64,000 nucleotides of DNA. Origin: Robiginitomaculum sp. (GTDB lineage: Bacteria; Pseudomonadota; Alphaproteobacteria; Caulobacterales; Maricaulaceae). The notes beneath the pieces are model-generated. The model was not told the DNA's origin and ran no database searches. It saw nothing but the letters and a program-made list of their open reading frames with translations. This document shows, piece by piece, positions 43,227 through 51,817 of the stretch. Every line of letters starts with the position of its first letter. Position 1 is the stretch's first letter. The stretch is taken from the NCBI GenBank assembly GCA_015485335.1, contig WFTT01000096.1:1-64000 (forward strand), given 5' to 3'. The position numbers were made by a program, and so were the translations under genes.

Positions 43227-43255
43227 TTGCGCTTGCCGCGAACTTCGCCTATAGA
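43227..43255 (+). promoter_or_regulatory. Candidate housekeeping promoter of rplY
   Basis: TTGCGC at 43227-43232 and TATAGA at 43250-43255 are separated by 17 bases, followed by a GC-rich discriminator as common in promoters of translation genes. It implies a leader of about 85 bases before the rplY ATG. No experiment or alignment backs this. Confidence 0.45.
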
Positions 43256-43346
43256 CCGCGCTCGAATTTACGCAGCGTTTTACACGCGCGGCGTGCCTGT
43301 GCGCGCGTGCCGATTGTAGGACATTTGAAATTTAAGGACCGGACCG

Positions 43347-44018
43347 ATGGCCGATATTCTTCTTTCTGTTGACGTGCGCGAACGCACCGGCACTGGTGGC
43401 GCCCGCCAAACCCGCCGCGAAGGCATGATCCCGGGCATCCTTTATGGTGGCAAGTTGGGCAATGTGGCCATCAGCCTGAAAGAAAATGAAGTCCGCAAGG
43501 CTTTGAATTCAGGCGATTTTATTGCCCAGACCGTGACCATTGAACACAAGGGTGAAAAGCAATTGGTGCTGACTCGCGATGTTCAATATCATCCGGTTAC
43601 TGATGCGCCCATGCATGTGGACCTTTATCGCGTTGACGCCGATCAGATGATTGAAGTCGAAGTGGCCGTACGCTTTATCAATGAAGAAGAATCACCTGGC
43701 CTGAAACGTGGCGGCGTTCTGAACGTTGTGCGCCACGAACTGGCTCTGCTTTGCCCGGCCGGCAATATCCCTGATGCCATCGAAATTGACCTTACCGGGT
43801 ATGAAATTGGCGATTCGGCTCACATTTCTTCGGTAAGCCTGCCCGAGGGCGTTACCTCGGCCATTACTGATCGTGACTTTACCATCGTGACCGTGGTTGG
43901 CTCGCGTGCCGCCATCTCGGAGGCCGAAGAAGAGGCCGAAGCAGAAGCAGCCGCCGAGGCTCTGGCCGAAGCTGCTGAGGGCGAAGAAGGCGAAGCCGGC
44001 GAAGGTGGCGAGGAATAA
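43347..44018 (+). CDS. rplY: 50S ribosomal protein L25 (Ctc long form)
   Basis: 223-aa 5S-rRNA-binding protein. The L25 domain (ILLSVDVRERTGTGGARQTRREGMIPGILYGG) is followed by the TL5/Ctc C-terminal beta domain (VEVAVRFINEEESPGLKRGGVLN). The tail is very acidic (EEAEAEAAAEALAEAAEGEEGEAG). AAGGA lies 8 bases before the ATG. rplY followed by pth is a standard pair in alphaproteobacteria. Confidence 0.96.
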   Translation: MADILLSVDVRERTGTGGARQTRREGMIPGILYGGKLGNVAISLKENEVRKALNSGDFIAQTVTIEHKGEKQLVLTRDVQYHPVTDAPMHVDLYRVDADQMIEVEVAVRFINEEESPGLKRGGVLNVVRHELALLCPAGNIPDAIEIDLTGYEIGDSAHISSVSLPEGVTSAITDRDFTIVTVVGSRAAISEAEEEAEAEAAAEALAEAAEGEEGEAGEGGEE

Positions 44019-44030
44019 TTTTTCCCGCCC

Positions 44031-44054
44031 CTGTCATCTGACAGCCTGTTTTTT
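44031..44054 (+). terminator. Possible weak terminator after rplY
   Basis: A 14-base perfect palindrome, CTGTCATCTGACAG, is followed four bases later by six T. The stem is short, so termination would be partial and pth could still be read through. Confidence 0.4.
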
Positions 44055-44090
44055 CTGACGCACTCTGTTTTACGCTAACCGGAGAACGTC

Positions 44091-44678
44091 ATGCTGTTGA
44101 TTGTTGGGCTTGGTAATCCAGATCCAAAATACCGTCTGAACCGGCATAATGCGGGCTTTCTGGCGGTGAATGCGCTGGCGCGCGCCCATGGCTTTGGGCC
44201 GTGGCGGGCCAAATTTGGCGCACTGGTTGCCGATGGCTTTATCGATACGGATGAAGGGCGCATCAAAACCCTGTTGATGAAGCCGCAAACCTATTACAAC
44301 GAATCCGGGCGTGCAGTGCAGGCCGCAGCAAAGTTCTATAAAATCCCCTTGAAAGACATTGTGGTTTTTCATGACGAGCTGGATCTGGCACCGGGCAAGT
44401 TCCGGGTAAAAACCGGCGGCGGCGCGGCGGGCAATAATGGGATTAAATCCATCACCGCCGCCCTGGGGCCAGACTTTCGCCGCGCCCGCATCGGCATCGG
44501 CCATCCAGGTGATAAAGCCTTGGTCACCCATTATGTATTGCATGACTTTGCCAAAGAAGATGCAGGGTGGCTGGACCCGCTACTCGATGCCATCACCGAT
44601 GCCGCGCCTTTATTGGCGATGGGCAAGGATGATGCCTTTCAGACGGCGGTGACCCACAAGGCCCCCACCCCAAAATAA
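44091..44678 (+). CDS. pth: Peptidyl-tRNA hydrolase
   Basis: 195-aa enzyme that frees tRNA from prematurely released peptidyl-tRNA. VGLGNPDPKYRLNRHNAGF contains the conserved Asn and catalytic His (RHNAG). KPQTYYNESG, VVFHDELDLAPG with the catalytic Asp, and GGGAAGNNGIKSI are all intact. GGAGA lies about 6 bases before the ATG. It follows rplY by 72 bases. Length and motifs are normal. Confidence 0.96.
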   Translation: MLLIVGLGNPDPKYRLNRHNAGFLAVNALARAHGFGPWRAKFGALVADGFIDTDEGRIKTLLMKPQTYYNESGRAVQAAAKFYKIPLKDIVVFHDELDLAPGKFRVKTGGGAAGNNGIKSITAALGPDFRRARIGIGHPGDKALVTHYVLHDFAKEDAGWLDPLLDAITDAAPLLAMGKDDAFQTAVTHKAPTPK

Positions 44679-44750
44679 CCGCTTTGGTGTTGGTTTCGCC
44701 TCGCGGTCTTTGAACCTGCGGGCAAGCCGTATTTGCTTCACAGCCATCCG

Positions 44751-44778
44751 TTGACTTGAACATTCAGAGGCGTAACGT
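44751..44778 (+). promoter_or_regulatory. Candidate promoter of the sdhCDAB operon
   Basis: TTGACT at 44751-44756 and TAACGT at 44773-44778, with a 16-base spacer, lie 60 bases before the sdhC ATG. The -35 is good; the -10 is poor. It is the best candidate in the gap after pth. Confidence 0.35.
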
Positions 44779-44838
44779 CCTTTTTCAATGGGTGGCGGTG
44801 GCTGCCCTGAGTCGTCTGCAAGGAATAAGGGGCAGGGC

Positions 44839-45255
44839 ATGAGTACAGGCTGGTCAGATCCACGGCCGTTATCGCCATTCACATCTGTTTGGCGTTGGCA
44901 TGTCACCATGGTGACGTCGATATTACACCGCGCCTCGGGCGTGGCGCTTTATGGTGGTGTGTTTGTATTGGTGGCCTGGCTGGCCGCTGCTGCCGAGGGC
45001 CCAAAGGCCTATATGAAGCTGATGTCCATCATGGCGTCCTGGCCGGGCCGGGCGCTGCTCTTTGGCTTTACCCTGGCGCTTAGCTTTCACCTGCTTAATG
45101 GCGTGCGCTATCTCTTGTGGGACAAGGGCATCGGTTATGACAAGGAAACCGCCGATCGCACCGCCTGGGTGGTGATTGTACTGGCCGCCATTCTGACACT
45201 GGCCATATGGGTGACCGCCTATTGGAGCCTTGATCTTTTGAAGGTGGGGGGCTGA
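44839..45255 (+). CDS. sdhC: Succinate dehydrogenase cytochrome b556 subunit SdhC
   Basis: 138-aa membrane anchor with three helices. RPLSPFTSVWRWHVTMVTSILHRASGVAL is split between the quinone-binding Ser/Arg region and helix I; SFHLLNGVRYLLWD carries the heme-ligand His. ATG at 44839 follows GGGGCAGGGC; the longer frame to 44788 has no start signal. It begins the operon sdhC-D-A-B of respiratory complex II, with sdhD three bases on. Confidence 0.93.
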   Translation: MSTGWSDPRPLSPFTSVWRWHVTMVTSILHRASGVALYGGVFVLVAWLAAAAEGPKAYMKLMSIMASWPGRALLFGFTLALSFHLLNGVRYLLWDKGIGYDKETADRTAWVVIVLAAILTLAIWVTAYWSLDLLKVGG

Positions 45256-45258
45256 ACC

Positions 45259-45630
45259 ATGCGTACATCCTATAAGAATGTAACCGGCCTGGGCGCTGCC
45301 CACAAAGGCGTTGGCCATTTTATCAAGCAACGGGTGACGGCGCTGGCTTTGCTGGTCCTGATCCCACTGTTTTTGTTTCAATTTCTGTCCAGTTTTACTT
45401 CTGGCTATAATGGCGTGATGGCCTGGCTGGGATCGCCCTTTGGGGCGGCGGTGACGTTTTTGGTGATCAGCGCCATGGTGGTGCATATGCGTCTGGGCGT
45501 GCAGACCGCGATCGAGGATTATTTTGGCGGCACGGTGCGGACCATCGCTCTGTTGCTCAATGGACTTTTTGCGTTGGCGCTGTGGCTGATTGCCGTTTAT
45601 GCGCTCATAAAAATCAACTTTGGGGGTTAA
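45259..45630 (+). CDS. sdhD: Succinate dehydrogenase membrane anchor subunit SdhD
   Basis: 123-aa three-helix anchor. [22 protein letters not shown] opens the protein and [17 protein letters not shown] contains the second heme ligand His and the Asp-Tyr pair near the quinone. GGTGGGGGG upstream serves as ribosome-binding site. It forms the quinone pocket with SdhC and SdhB. Confidence 0.94.
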   Translation: MRTSYKNVTGLGAAHKGVGHFIKQRVTALALLVLIPLFLFQFLSSFTSGYNGVMAWLGSPFGAAVTFLVISAMVVHMRLGVQTAIEDYFGGTVRTIALLLNGLFALALWLIAVYALIKINFGG

Positions 45631-45634
45631 GGCC

Positions 45635-47416
45635 TTGGCAAGTGAATGGATTGACCACACCTATGATGTGGTGGTCGTGGGCGCCGGTGGCGCGGGCTTA
45701 CGTGCAGCACTGGGCGCGGCACAAGGCGGCCTGAAAACAGCCTGTATTTCAAAGGTTTTCCCAACACGCAGCCACACCGTGGCCGCACAGGGCGGTATTG
45801 CGGCCTCGCTTGGCAATATGTCGGACGACAGCTGGCAGTGGCATATGTATGACACGGTCAAAGGCTCGGACTGGCTGGGTGATCAGGACGCGATTGAGTA
45901 TATGTGCCGCGAAGCGCCACAAACGGTGTATGAGCTGGAACATTGGGGCCTGCCCTTTTCGCGCACTGAAGAGGGCAAGATTTATCAGCGTCCCTTTGGC
46001 GGCCATATGAAAGAGTTCGGCAAAACCCCGGCCCAGCGCGCCTGCGCCGCCGCGGACCGTACCGGCCACACGCTGATCCACACGCTTTATGGCGAATGCG
46101 TGCGCGAGGAAACCAGCTTTTTTATCGAATATTTCGTCCTTGATCTGATCATGGAAGACGGGGTTTGCCGCGGCGTTCTGGCATGGAAGCTGGATGATGG
46201 CACGCTGCACCGTTTCAAGGCCCAGGCGGTTATTCTGGCCACCGGTGGTTTTGGCCGCTCATACTTCTCATGCACCTCGGCGCACACCTGCACAGGCGAT
46301 GGTGGCGGCATGGTGCTGCGCGCGGGTCTGCCCTTGCAGGATCTGGAATTTATCCAGTTCCACCCCACCGGCATTTATGGTGGCGGGATGTTGATCACCG
46401 AAGGGGCCAGAGGCGAGGGCGGATATCTCGTCAATTCCGAGGGCGAGCGCTTTATGGAGCGCTATGCCCCCACCGCCAAGGATCTGGCCAGCCGCGATGT
46501 GGTCAGCCGGGCCATGACCATTGAAATTCGCGAAGGGCGCGGGGTTGGTCCCAAGAAAGATCATATTTATCTGCACCTTGATCATTTGCCGGCGGATTTG
46601 TTGCACAAGCGTCTGCCGGGCATATCGGAAAGTGCCAAAATCTTTGCCGGTGTGGATGTGACCAAGGAACCGATCCCGGTCCTGCCCACCGTGCACTATA
46701 ATATGGGCGGCATTCCGACCAATTTCCATGGCGAAGTGGTCTGCCCCAAAGATGGCGACCAGGATGCCATTGTGCCGGGCCTTTTTGCCGCCGGCGAAGC
46801 GGCCTCGGCCTCGGTGCACGGGGCCAATCGTCTGGGTTGTAACTCTTTGCTGGACATTGTGGTGTTTGGTCGCTCGGCCGGGCAGCGCTGTGTCGAAATC
46901 CTCAAACCCGGCGCGCGACAGCGCGATCTGCCAAAGGATGCGGGCGATGAGTCGCTGGCAAACTTTAACGCCATACGTAATGCCAATGGCAAAACCTCTA
47001 CCGCGGATCTGCGCCTGCATTTACAGGAAACTATGCAGAATTATGCCGCCGTCTTCCGTACGGGCGAAACGCTGGCCGAAGGCACTAAAGAGGTCGCCAA
47101 AATCTGGGATATGGCCAAGGACATGAAGGTTTCGGATCATTCCATGATCTGGAATTCGGACCTCGTTGAAAGTCTTGAATTTTATAATTTGCTCAGCCAG
47201 GCTACGGTGCTGATCAATGGCGCCTTGGCCCGCGAGGAAAGCCGCGGCGCCCATGCCCGCGAAGACTTTGCCGATCGTGATGATAAAAAATGGATGAAGC
47301 ACACATTGGGAACGATTGATGCAGGCGGCAAGGTGACGCTCGATTATCGGCCCGTGCATACCTATACCATGACCGACGAAATTGATTATATCCAACCAGC
47401 CGTACGGGTGTATTGA
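45635..47416 (+). CDS. sdhA: Succinate dehydrogenase flavoprotein subunit SdhA
   Basis: 593-aa catalytic subunit. The FAD-binding [21 protein letters not shown] and the covalent-FAD histidine in [12 protein letters not shown] are present. Substrate and proton-transfer residues lie in [12 protein letters not shown] and GARGEGG, and HTYTMTDE lies at the end. The start codon appears to be TTG at 45635, just after the sdhD stop, with GGGGGTTAAGG upstream. It gives [16 protein letters not shown], which matches the usual alphaproteobacterial N-terminus. No ATG fits. Confidence 0.95.
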   Translation: MASEWIDHTYDVVVVGAGGAGLRAALGAAQGGLKTACISKVFPTRSHTVAAQGGIAASLGNMSDDSWQWHMYDTVKGSDWLGDQDAIEYMCREAPQTVYELEHWGLPFSRTEEGKIYQRPFGGHMKEFGKTPAQRACAAADRTGHTLIHTLYGECVREETSFFIEYFVLDLIMEDGVCRGVLAWKLDDGTLHRFKAQAVILATGGFGRSYFSCTSAHTCTGDGGGMVLRAGLPLQDLEFIQFHPTGIYGGGMLITEGARGEGGYLVNSEGERFMERYAPTAKDLASRDVVSRAMTIEIREGRGVGPKKDHIYLHLDHLPADLLHKRLPGISESAKIFAGVDVTKEPIPVLPTVHYNMGGIPTNFHGEVVCPKDGDQDAIVPGLFAAGEAASASVHGANRLGCNSLLDIVVFGRSAGQRCVEILKPGARQRDLPKDAGDESLANFNAIRNANGKTSTADLRLHLQETMQNYAAVFRTGETLAEGTKEVAKIWDMAKDMKVSDHSMIWNSDLVESLEFYNLLSQATVLINGALAREESRGAHAREDFADRDDKKWMKHTLGTIDAGGKVTLDYRPVHTYTMTDEIDYIQPAVRVY

Positions 47417-47417
47417 T

Positions 47418-48206
47418 ATGGTTCAGCTAACCCTACCCAAAAATTCCACCATTCAAAAAGGCAAGCACTGGCCAGCTCCCCAGGGCGCGGACCCCAAAAA
47501 TGTGCGTCAGTTTCGGGTTTATCGGTATGATCCAGACAGCGGCGAAAATCCGCGCTGGGATACCTATGATCTGGACACCAGCCAGTTTGGCCCCATGGCC
47601 CTGCACGCGATTATTTATATCAAGGATAATGTGGATTCGACACTGACCTTTCGTCGTTCCTGCCGCGAAGGGGTGTGCGGATCCTGCGCCATGAATATTG
47701 ATGGGCGCAATACCATTGCCTGTACCAAACCGCTGGATGAGATTAAATCCAAGGTCATTTCCATTTCGCCATTGCCACATCAGGCGGTGATCAAGGATCT
47801 GGTGCCGGATCTGAACAATTTTTATGCCCAGCATGCGGCCATGCAACCCTATTTGAAAACCACTACGGCGGCCCCGGACAAAGAATGGAAACAGTCCATT
47901 GAAGACCGGGAAAAACTGGATGGTCTGTACGAATGTATTTTGTGCGCATCCTGCTCGACCGCTTGCCCCAGTTATTGGTGGAATGGCGATAAATATCTTG
48001 GCCCGGCGGCGCTCTTGCAGGCCTATCGCTGGCTGATTGACAGCCGCGATGAAGCCACCGGCGAGCGCCTCGATGCGTTGGAAGACCCCTTCCGGCTTTA
48101 TCGCTGTCACACCATTATGAATTGTACGCAAGTTTGCCCCAAAGGCTTGAACCCGGCCAAGGCCATTGGTGAGATCAAGCAAATGCTGGTTGAGCGAGCG
48201 GTTTAG
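47418..48206 (+). CDS. sdhB: Succinate dehydrogenase iron-sulfur subunit SdhB
   Basis: 262-aa electron-transfer subunit. The 2Fe-2S ligands lie in [15 protein letters not shown] and TIAC. The 4Fe-4S and 3Fe-4S ligands lie in [16 protein letters not shown] and [12 protein letters not shown] at 47418, one base after the sdhA stop, is used; the longer frame lies inside sdhA. The stop codon is the edge of a palindromic repeat that may end the operon. Confidence 0.96.
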   Translation: MVQLTLPKNSTIQKGKHWPAPQGADPKNVRQFRVYRYDPDSGENPRWDTYDLDTSQFGPMALHAIIYIKDNVDSTLTFRRSCREGVCGSCAMNIDGRNTIACTKPLDEIKSKVISISPLPHQAVIKDLVPDLNNFYAQHAAMQPYLKTTTAAPDKEWKQSIEDREKLDGLYECILCASCSTACPSYWWNGDKYLGPAALLQAYRWLIDSRDEATGERLDALEDPFRLYRCHTIMNCTQVCPKGLNPAKAIGEIKQMLVERAV

Positions 48207-48341
48207 CCCCCTTCGACCACTACGTGGCCACTTCCCCCGTAAACGGAGGAAGAAAAATATAGGAACTTGCCCCAACTATTGTCCTCCCCTGTTTACGGGG
48301 GAGGTGCCTCGCCAAGGTCTTTGGCGGGGCGGAGGGGGGGC
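48205..48341. repeat. Composite palindromic intergenic repeat, possible bidirectional terminator
   Basis: About 135 bases bounded by AGCCCCC and GGGGGGCT, an inverted pair. Inside are three hairpins: CTTCCCCCGTAAACGGAGGAAG is split around GTAAAC; CCTCCCC...GGGGGAGG; and CCTCGCCAAG...CTTTGGCGGGG. The layout matches intergenic repeats I recall from other alphaproteobacterial genomes. It sits between the convergent sdhB and histidine-kinase genes and so could end both transcripts. Confidence 0.6.
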
Positions 48342-48357
48342 TTAAGCACCGATGATT

Positions 48358-49956
48358 TCAGCCCGTCCCACCCGGTACACTCAATATCGCGCGTAAGCCG
48401 CCGTCTTTTCGGTTTTCCAACACCACATCGCCGCCATGGGAGCGGGCGATAGTGCGCGCAATGCTAAGACCAAGGCCGGTGCCGCCAGTATCGGTGTTGC
48501 GCGAATTTTCCAGCCGTACAAAGGGCGAAAAGACGTCGCCTAATTGGGTTTCATCAATGCCGGGACCATCATCATCAATGATGATGCGGATTGCGCTTTT
48601 GCTTTGTTGAAGGGAAAGCCGTGCGCATTTTCCATACCGTACAGCGTTATCGATCAAATTACGGACTGCCCGGCGCATGGCGGCGGGGCGAATACGCGCC
48701 ATTATCGGCGGTGTGCCATCTTGCAAACAGGCATCCTTGCCCATGGAATTAGCCTCGTCACAAAGCTCTAAAAGAAAGGCATTCAGGTCTATATTTTCGG
48801 TGTTTTCGCTATCGTCTTCTTCGCGGGCAAAACTGAGGCTGGCTTGGGTGATGCGGTGCATTTCTTCAATCGTCTCGATCAGTTTTTCACGCGTTTCCGG
48901 CTCATCAATCATTTCTGCGCGCAGACGCAGCGTCGTTAGCGGCGTGCGTAAATCGTGGGACATGGCGGCCAGCATGCGGGTGCGATCCTGCATATAGCGG
49001 GCAAGGCGACTACCCATGACATTAAAAGCCTTAACCGCAGTGCGAACCTCAAAGGGGCCGTTTTCATCCAAGGGTGGCATATGCTCACCACGCCCCAAGG
49101 CCTCAGCCGAGGCGGCAAGACGTTGCATGGGGCGGGTTTCATGGCGAATAACCAGAATAATTACGCCGCCAATGGCCACGGCCAGAAGGCCAAGAAATAA
49201 GAGGCTGTTCCCGGTCCAAAGTGGCAAAGCTTGTGGCATATAAGCGGCATTTAACCAGCGCCCATCATCCAGTTTAATCACCATGTCTATGGTCTGGTTT
49301 TCTTCGGCGGGCGCGTCAATATCGAAAGATTTAATCGCAAGAGGGGGAAGTGGTGGCGGCGCGGGGAGGAAAAAAGAGCTGATACTTTCCTTTCCGCTTA
49401 GCAAATGCGGCACGCGTTCTTTTGGAATCTCGCCAACATCATCAATGGTAATGGTTTGATAGCCTAGGTCAAAAGAGGGGCGAGCATCTTTTTTTCTGCT
49501 TATGTTTAAGGCGCGTTTGCTGGCGCGTTCAATCACCAATAGCCTCTTGCCCGTTTCCACATTTTGATTGCGGCGCAATACCCTTCTAAGCCCCTGAGGT
49601 GGAAATGGCGGTCTATTTTTCAACGACTTTACAGGCATGGTCGTTGACGATGTTACGGTGATTTTTCGTTTTTCCTTGTTTTTATCAAATTCAAAAACGT
49701 TCTCACGAATACTGAAACGCAGATCCTTTGATGTCGCCGCGTGCAAGGTTTCATTCCATTGGTCTTGGCCGCCTTGGTCAAGAATGCGCGATAACATGGT
49801 GGCGCGGGTAACCGCATCTTCTTTGGCCATCTGCGCAAGAAGACGCTCATTACTGTTTCGTTGTATCAACAGCGCCGTTATCAGCGCCAGACCGAGCACC
49901 AACATCAGCCAAATAATCAGGCGCCCGGCCAGGCTTTGCGGCCAAAAGGCTCTCAT
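48358..49956 (-). CDS. EnvZ-type sensor histidine kinase
   Basis: 532-aa inner-membrane kinase. A first helix (LAGRLIIWLMLVLGLALITALLI) and a second (LLFLGLLAVAIGGVIILVI, about 253-272) frame a large periplasmic sensor rich in basic and proline residues. HAMP is followed by the H-box MSHDLRTPLTTLRLRAE. The catalytic part has NLIDNAVRYG, DDGPGID and TGGTGLGLSIAR. ATG at 49956 overlaps the regulator stop (ATGA). The partner regulator and the divergent EF-hand gene suggest that it senses an envelope signal, perhaps cations; this is inferred. Confidence 0.92.
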   Translation of the reverse strand: MRAFWPQSLAGRLIIWLMLVLGLALITALLIQRNSNERLLAQMAKEDAVTRATMLSRILDQGGQDQWNETLHAATSKDLRFSIRENVFEFDKNKEKRKITVTSSTTMPVKSLKNRPPFPPQGLRRVLRRNQNVETGKRLLVIERASKRALNISRKKDARPSFDLGYQTITIDDVGEIPKERVPHLLSGKESISSFFLPAPPPLPPLAIKSFDIDAPAEENQTIDMVIKLDDGRWLNAAYMPQALPLWTGNSLLFLGLLAVAIGGVIILVIRHETRPMQRLAASAEALGRGEHMPPLDENGPFEVRTAVKAFNVMGSRLARYMQDRTRMLAAMSHDLRTPLTTLRLRAEMIDEPETREKLIETIEEMHRITQASLSFAREEDDSENTENIDLNAFLLELCDEANSMGKDACLQDGTPPIMARIRPAAMRRAVRNLIDNAVRYGKCARLSLQQSKSAIRIIIDDDGPGIDETQLGDVFSPFVRLENSRNTDTGGTGLGLSIARTIARSHGGDVVLENRKDGGLRAILSVPGGTG

Positions 49957-50696
49957 GATGCGCTCTCTTTTGTGCTTTGCGTGCTCACTTGTGCGCACAG
50001 CATATATCCATCGCCCCAAATGGTCTGAACCAAAGTGGGGTGCGCGGGATCGTGTTCAATTTTTTGTCTCAAGCGGCTGATCTGGTTATCAATGGCCCGG
50101 TCAAAGGCCTTGGCGGCGCGCCCCTGCGTTAGGTCCAGTAATTGGTCACGGTTAAGCACTTGGTTCGGGCGGTTGAGCAAAACCCTGAGCAGGCGAAATT
50201 CGCCGCTTGATAATGGGGTTTTGTTACCGGCTTCATCAAACAGCGCCCGCTCAGCCGCACGCAAGGTCCAGCGATCAAAATGCCAATGGGCTTGGGCCTC
50301 ATCCTGTTCCAAACGGACATGACCTTCTTGGCTGCGGCGCAAAATGGCACGGATGCGGGCCAGCAATTCGCGCGGGTTAAACGGCTTGGTCAGATAATCA
50401 TCGGCACCGATTTCCAGCCCGACAATGCGGTCAGTCTCTTCGGCCATGGCGCTCAGCAGGATCACCGGCGGGCCTTTGCTTTCACGTAAAAACCGACACA
50501 GGGACAGGCCGTCCTCGCCGGGCATCATAATGTCTAAAATGACCAGTTCAAAAACACCGGCGGCAATATGGTTTCTGGCCTCAACAGCGTTTTTGGCTTC
50601 GGTCGTGCGAAAGCCTTGGCGGCGCAAATAGCGGCTGACCAAATTGCGAATGTCATGATGGTCATCAACCACCAGAATGTGTGCGCTGTTACTCAT
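49953..50696 (-). CDS. OmpR/PhoB-family response regulator
   Basis: 247-aa regulator. The receiver has DDHHD (acid pocket), the phospho-acceptor Asp in ILDIMMPGEDG, and the switch Lys in YLTKPFNPRELLARI. The winged-helix domain contains LSSGEFRLLRVLLNRPNQVLNRDQL, split by a turn, and VQTIWGDGYML. ATG at 50696 is preferred over the upstream start at 50720. The kinase gene overlaps its end. A direct repeat at 50770-50785 in the divergent gap is a good candidate binding site. Confidence 0.93.
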   Translation of the reverse strand: MSNSAHILVVDDHHDIRNLVSRYLRRQGFRTTEAKNAVEARNHIAAGVFELVILDIMMPGEDGLSLCRFLRESKGPPVILLSAMAEETDRIVGLEIGADDYLTKPFNPRELLARIRAILRRSQEGHVRLEQDEAQAHWHFDRWTLRAAERALFDEAGNKTPLSSGEFRLLRVLLNRPNQVLNRDQLLDLTQGRAAKAFDRAIDNQISRLRQKIEHDPAHPTLVQTIWGDGYMLCAQVSTQSTKESAS

Positions 50697-50769
50697 GGGC
50701 GCACTATAACAAAAGCGCATGAAATTTTTGATGAAAACTTGTCAAGATTTATTGCAAACGACGGTGTTC

Positions 50770-50785
50770 GCGACATTTTGCGACA
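50770..50785. promoter_or_regulatory. Direct repeat, candidate response-regulator binding site
   Basis: GCGACA-TTTT-GCGACA, two identical hexamers with a 10-base period, the spacing used by OmpR-family dimers. It lies between the regulator gene and the divergent EF-hand gene, so it could control both. Confidence 0.45.
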
Positions 50786-50877
50786 AATACAGACACCCTT
50801 GAGTGCGACCTTTGGGGTTTTCTGGCGCATGGTCTGGTGATGCACGGTTGTGTGCCTAATAAATTGGGAGACCCAAA

Positions 50878-51723
50878 ATGAGCGTAAAGATAGCTCTAAA
50901 TGCCAGCCTTGGCGTATTAGCGATAAGCTTGCTGGCCATGCCAGTTCAGGCTGCTGGAAAGTCGAAAAAAGGCGAAAAGAAAATTGAATGTAATGTCAAT
51001 GTTGAAGATGGCGATGTGCGCATTACGAAAACGGTAAATGGCAAGACGGTTAAAACCGACGAGGATGACAAGGATTGCGCCGTTGTGATCAACGATTCCA
51101 TGTCTTGGGGTGGATCTAATGGTTTCTTCCTGAAAAAACTGGATGGCGGCGATGGAGAAATCAAAATCATCACCATGGAAGGCGATGATGGCCCTCGGCA
51201 TGGCTTTTTTAACAAAGGTGGTCGAGGAAAAAAACGTATTGTTGTTAAGATGGATGACGATAGGGGGGGCTTGCATGAATGGTCCGGCGATATGGACTTT
51301 GATATGATGCGCTTTGGCCCGGACATGCCCGCTCACCCAAGAATGCCTTTTGCTATGGGCAACAGTTTTCAATTCATGTTTATGGATGACGACAATAAAG
51401 ACCTGGATCTGGACAAGGATGGCACGGTCACTGAAGCCGAGGCCAAAAAGGCCCGCGATGCGAAGCTGAAAGCCTATGATAGCAATCGCGATGGGATGCT
51501 GAGCCTGGAGGAATATCAGGCCTATTGGGTATCCAGGCTTCATGCTCAAATGGTCGATGCGTTTCAGGATCTGGATGAAGACGGGGATGCCAGGGTAACC
51601 GCCGAAGAGTTTGCCGCCCCGGCGGTAAAGCGCGCCGAAATGAATGCCCGCATTCTGAAAATGCTGGAAAACCATCACGACGAAAAAGAAGACCGCAAGA
51701 ACAGGAAGAAAAAGCGCAAATAG
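50878..51723 (+). CDS. Secreted EF-hand calcium-binding protein
   Basis: 281-aa exported protein with a signal peptide (residues 1-25, ending MPVQAA). The central region is rich in Asp, Gly, Met and Phe with no family I recognise. Three EF-hand loops lie in the C-terminal half: DLDKDGTVTEAE (about 180), DSNRDGMLSLEE and DEDGDARVTAEE. The tail is very basic (RKNRKKKRK). GGGAG precedes the ATG. It is divergent from an OmpR/EnvZ pair, which suggests that it is their regulated product or part of the signal. Its cellular role is unknown. Confidence 0.82.
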   Translation: MSVKIALNASLGVLAISLLAMPVQAAGKSKKGEKKIECNVNVEDGDVRITKTVNGKTVKTDEDDKDCAVVINDSMSWGGSNGFFLKKLDGGDGEIKIITMEGDDGPRHGFFNKGGRGKKRIVVKMDDDRGGLHEWSGDMDFDMMRFGPDMPAHPRMPFAMGNSFQFMFMDDDNKDLDLDKDGTVTEAEAKKARDAKLKAYDSNRDGMLSLEEYQAYWVSRLHAQMVDAFQDLDEDGDARVTAEEFAAPAVKRAEMNARILKMLENHHDEKEDRKNRKKKRK

Positions 51724-51782
51724 GCTTTTCCCTCCGCCCATCGTTTCACACGCAACACCCTAAAACCCCCGTGTGAAACCGG

Positions 51783-51816
51783 CCCCGGGCACCATACCAT
51801 GGTGCCCGGGGTTTTC
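51783..51816. terminator. Bidirectional terminator between the EF-hand and tricorn genes
   Basis: A perfect 13-bp stem, CCCCGGGCACCAT / ATGGTGCCCGGGG, with a 3-base loop is followed by TTTT. The convergent gene ends lie on each side. The T-run favours the plus-strand transcript; the stem may also serve the tricorn transcript. Confidence 0.88.
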
Positions 51817-51817
51817 C

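Noticed and set aside
44031-44044. PHO-like half-sites CTGTCA...TGACAG near pth
   Set aside because: The halves are inverted, not direct repeats, and overlap; this reads as a small hairpin after rplY.
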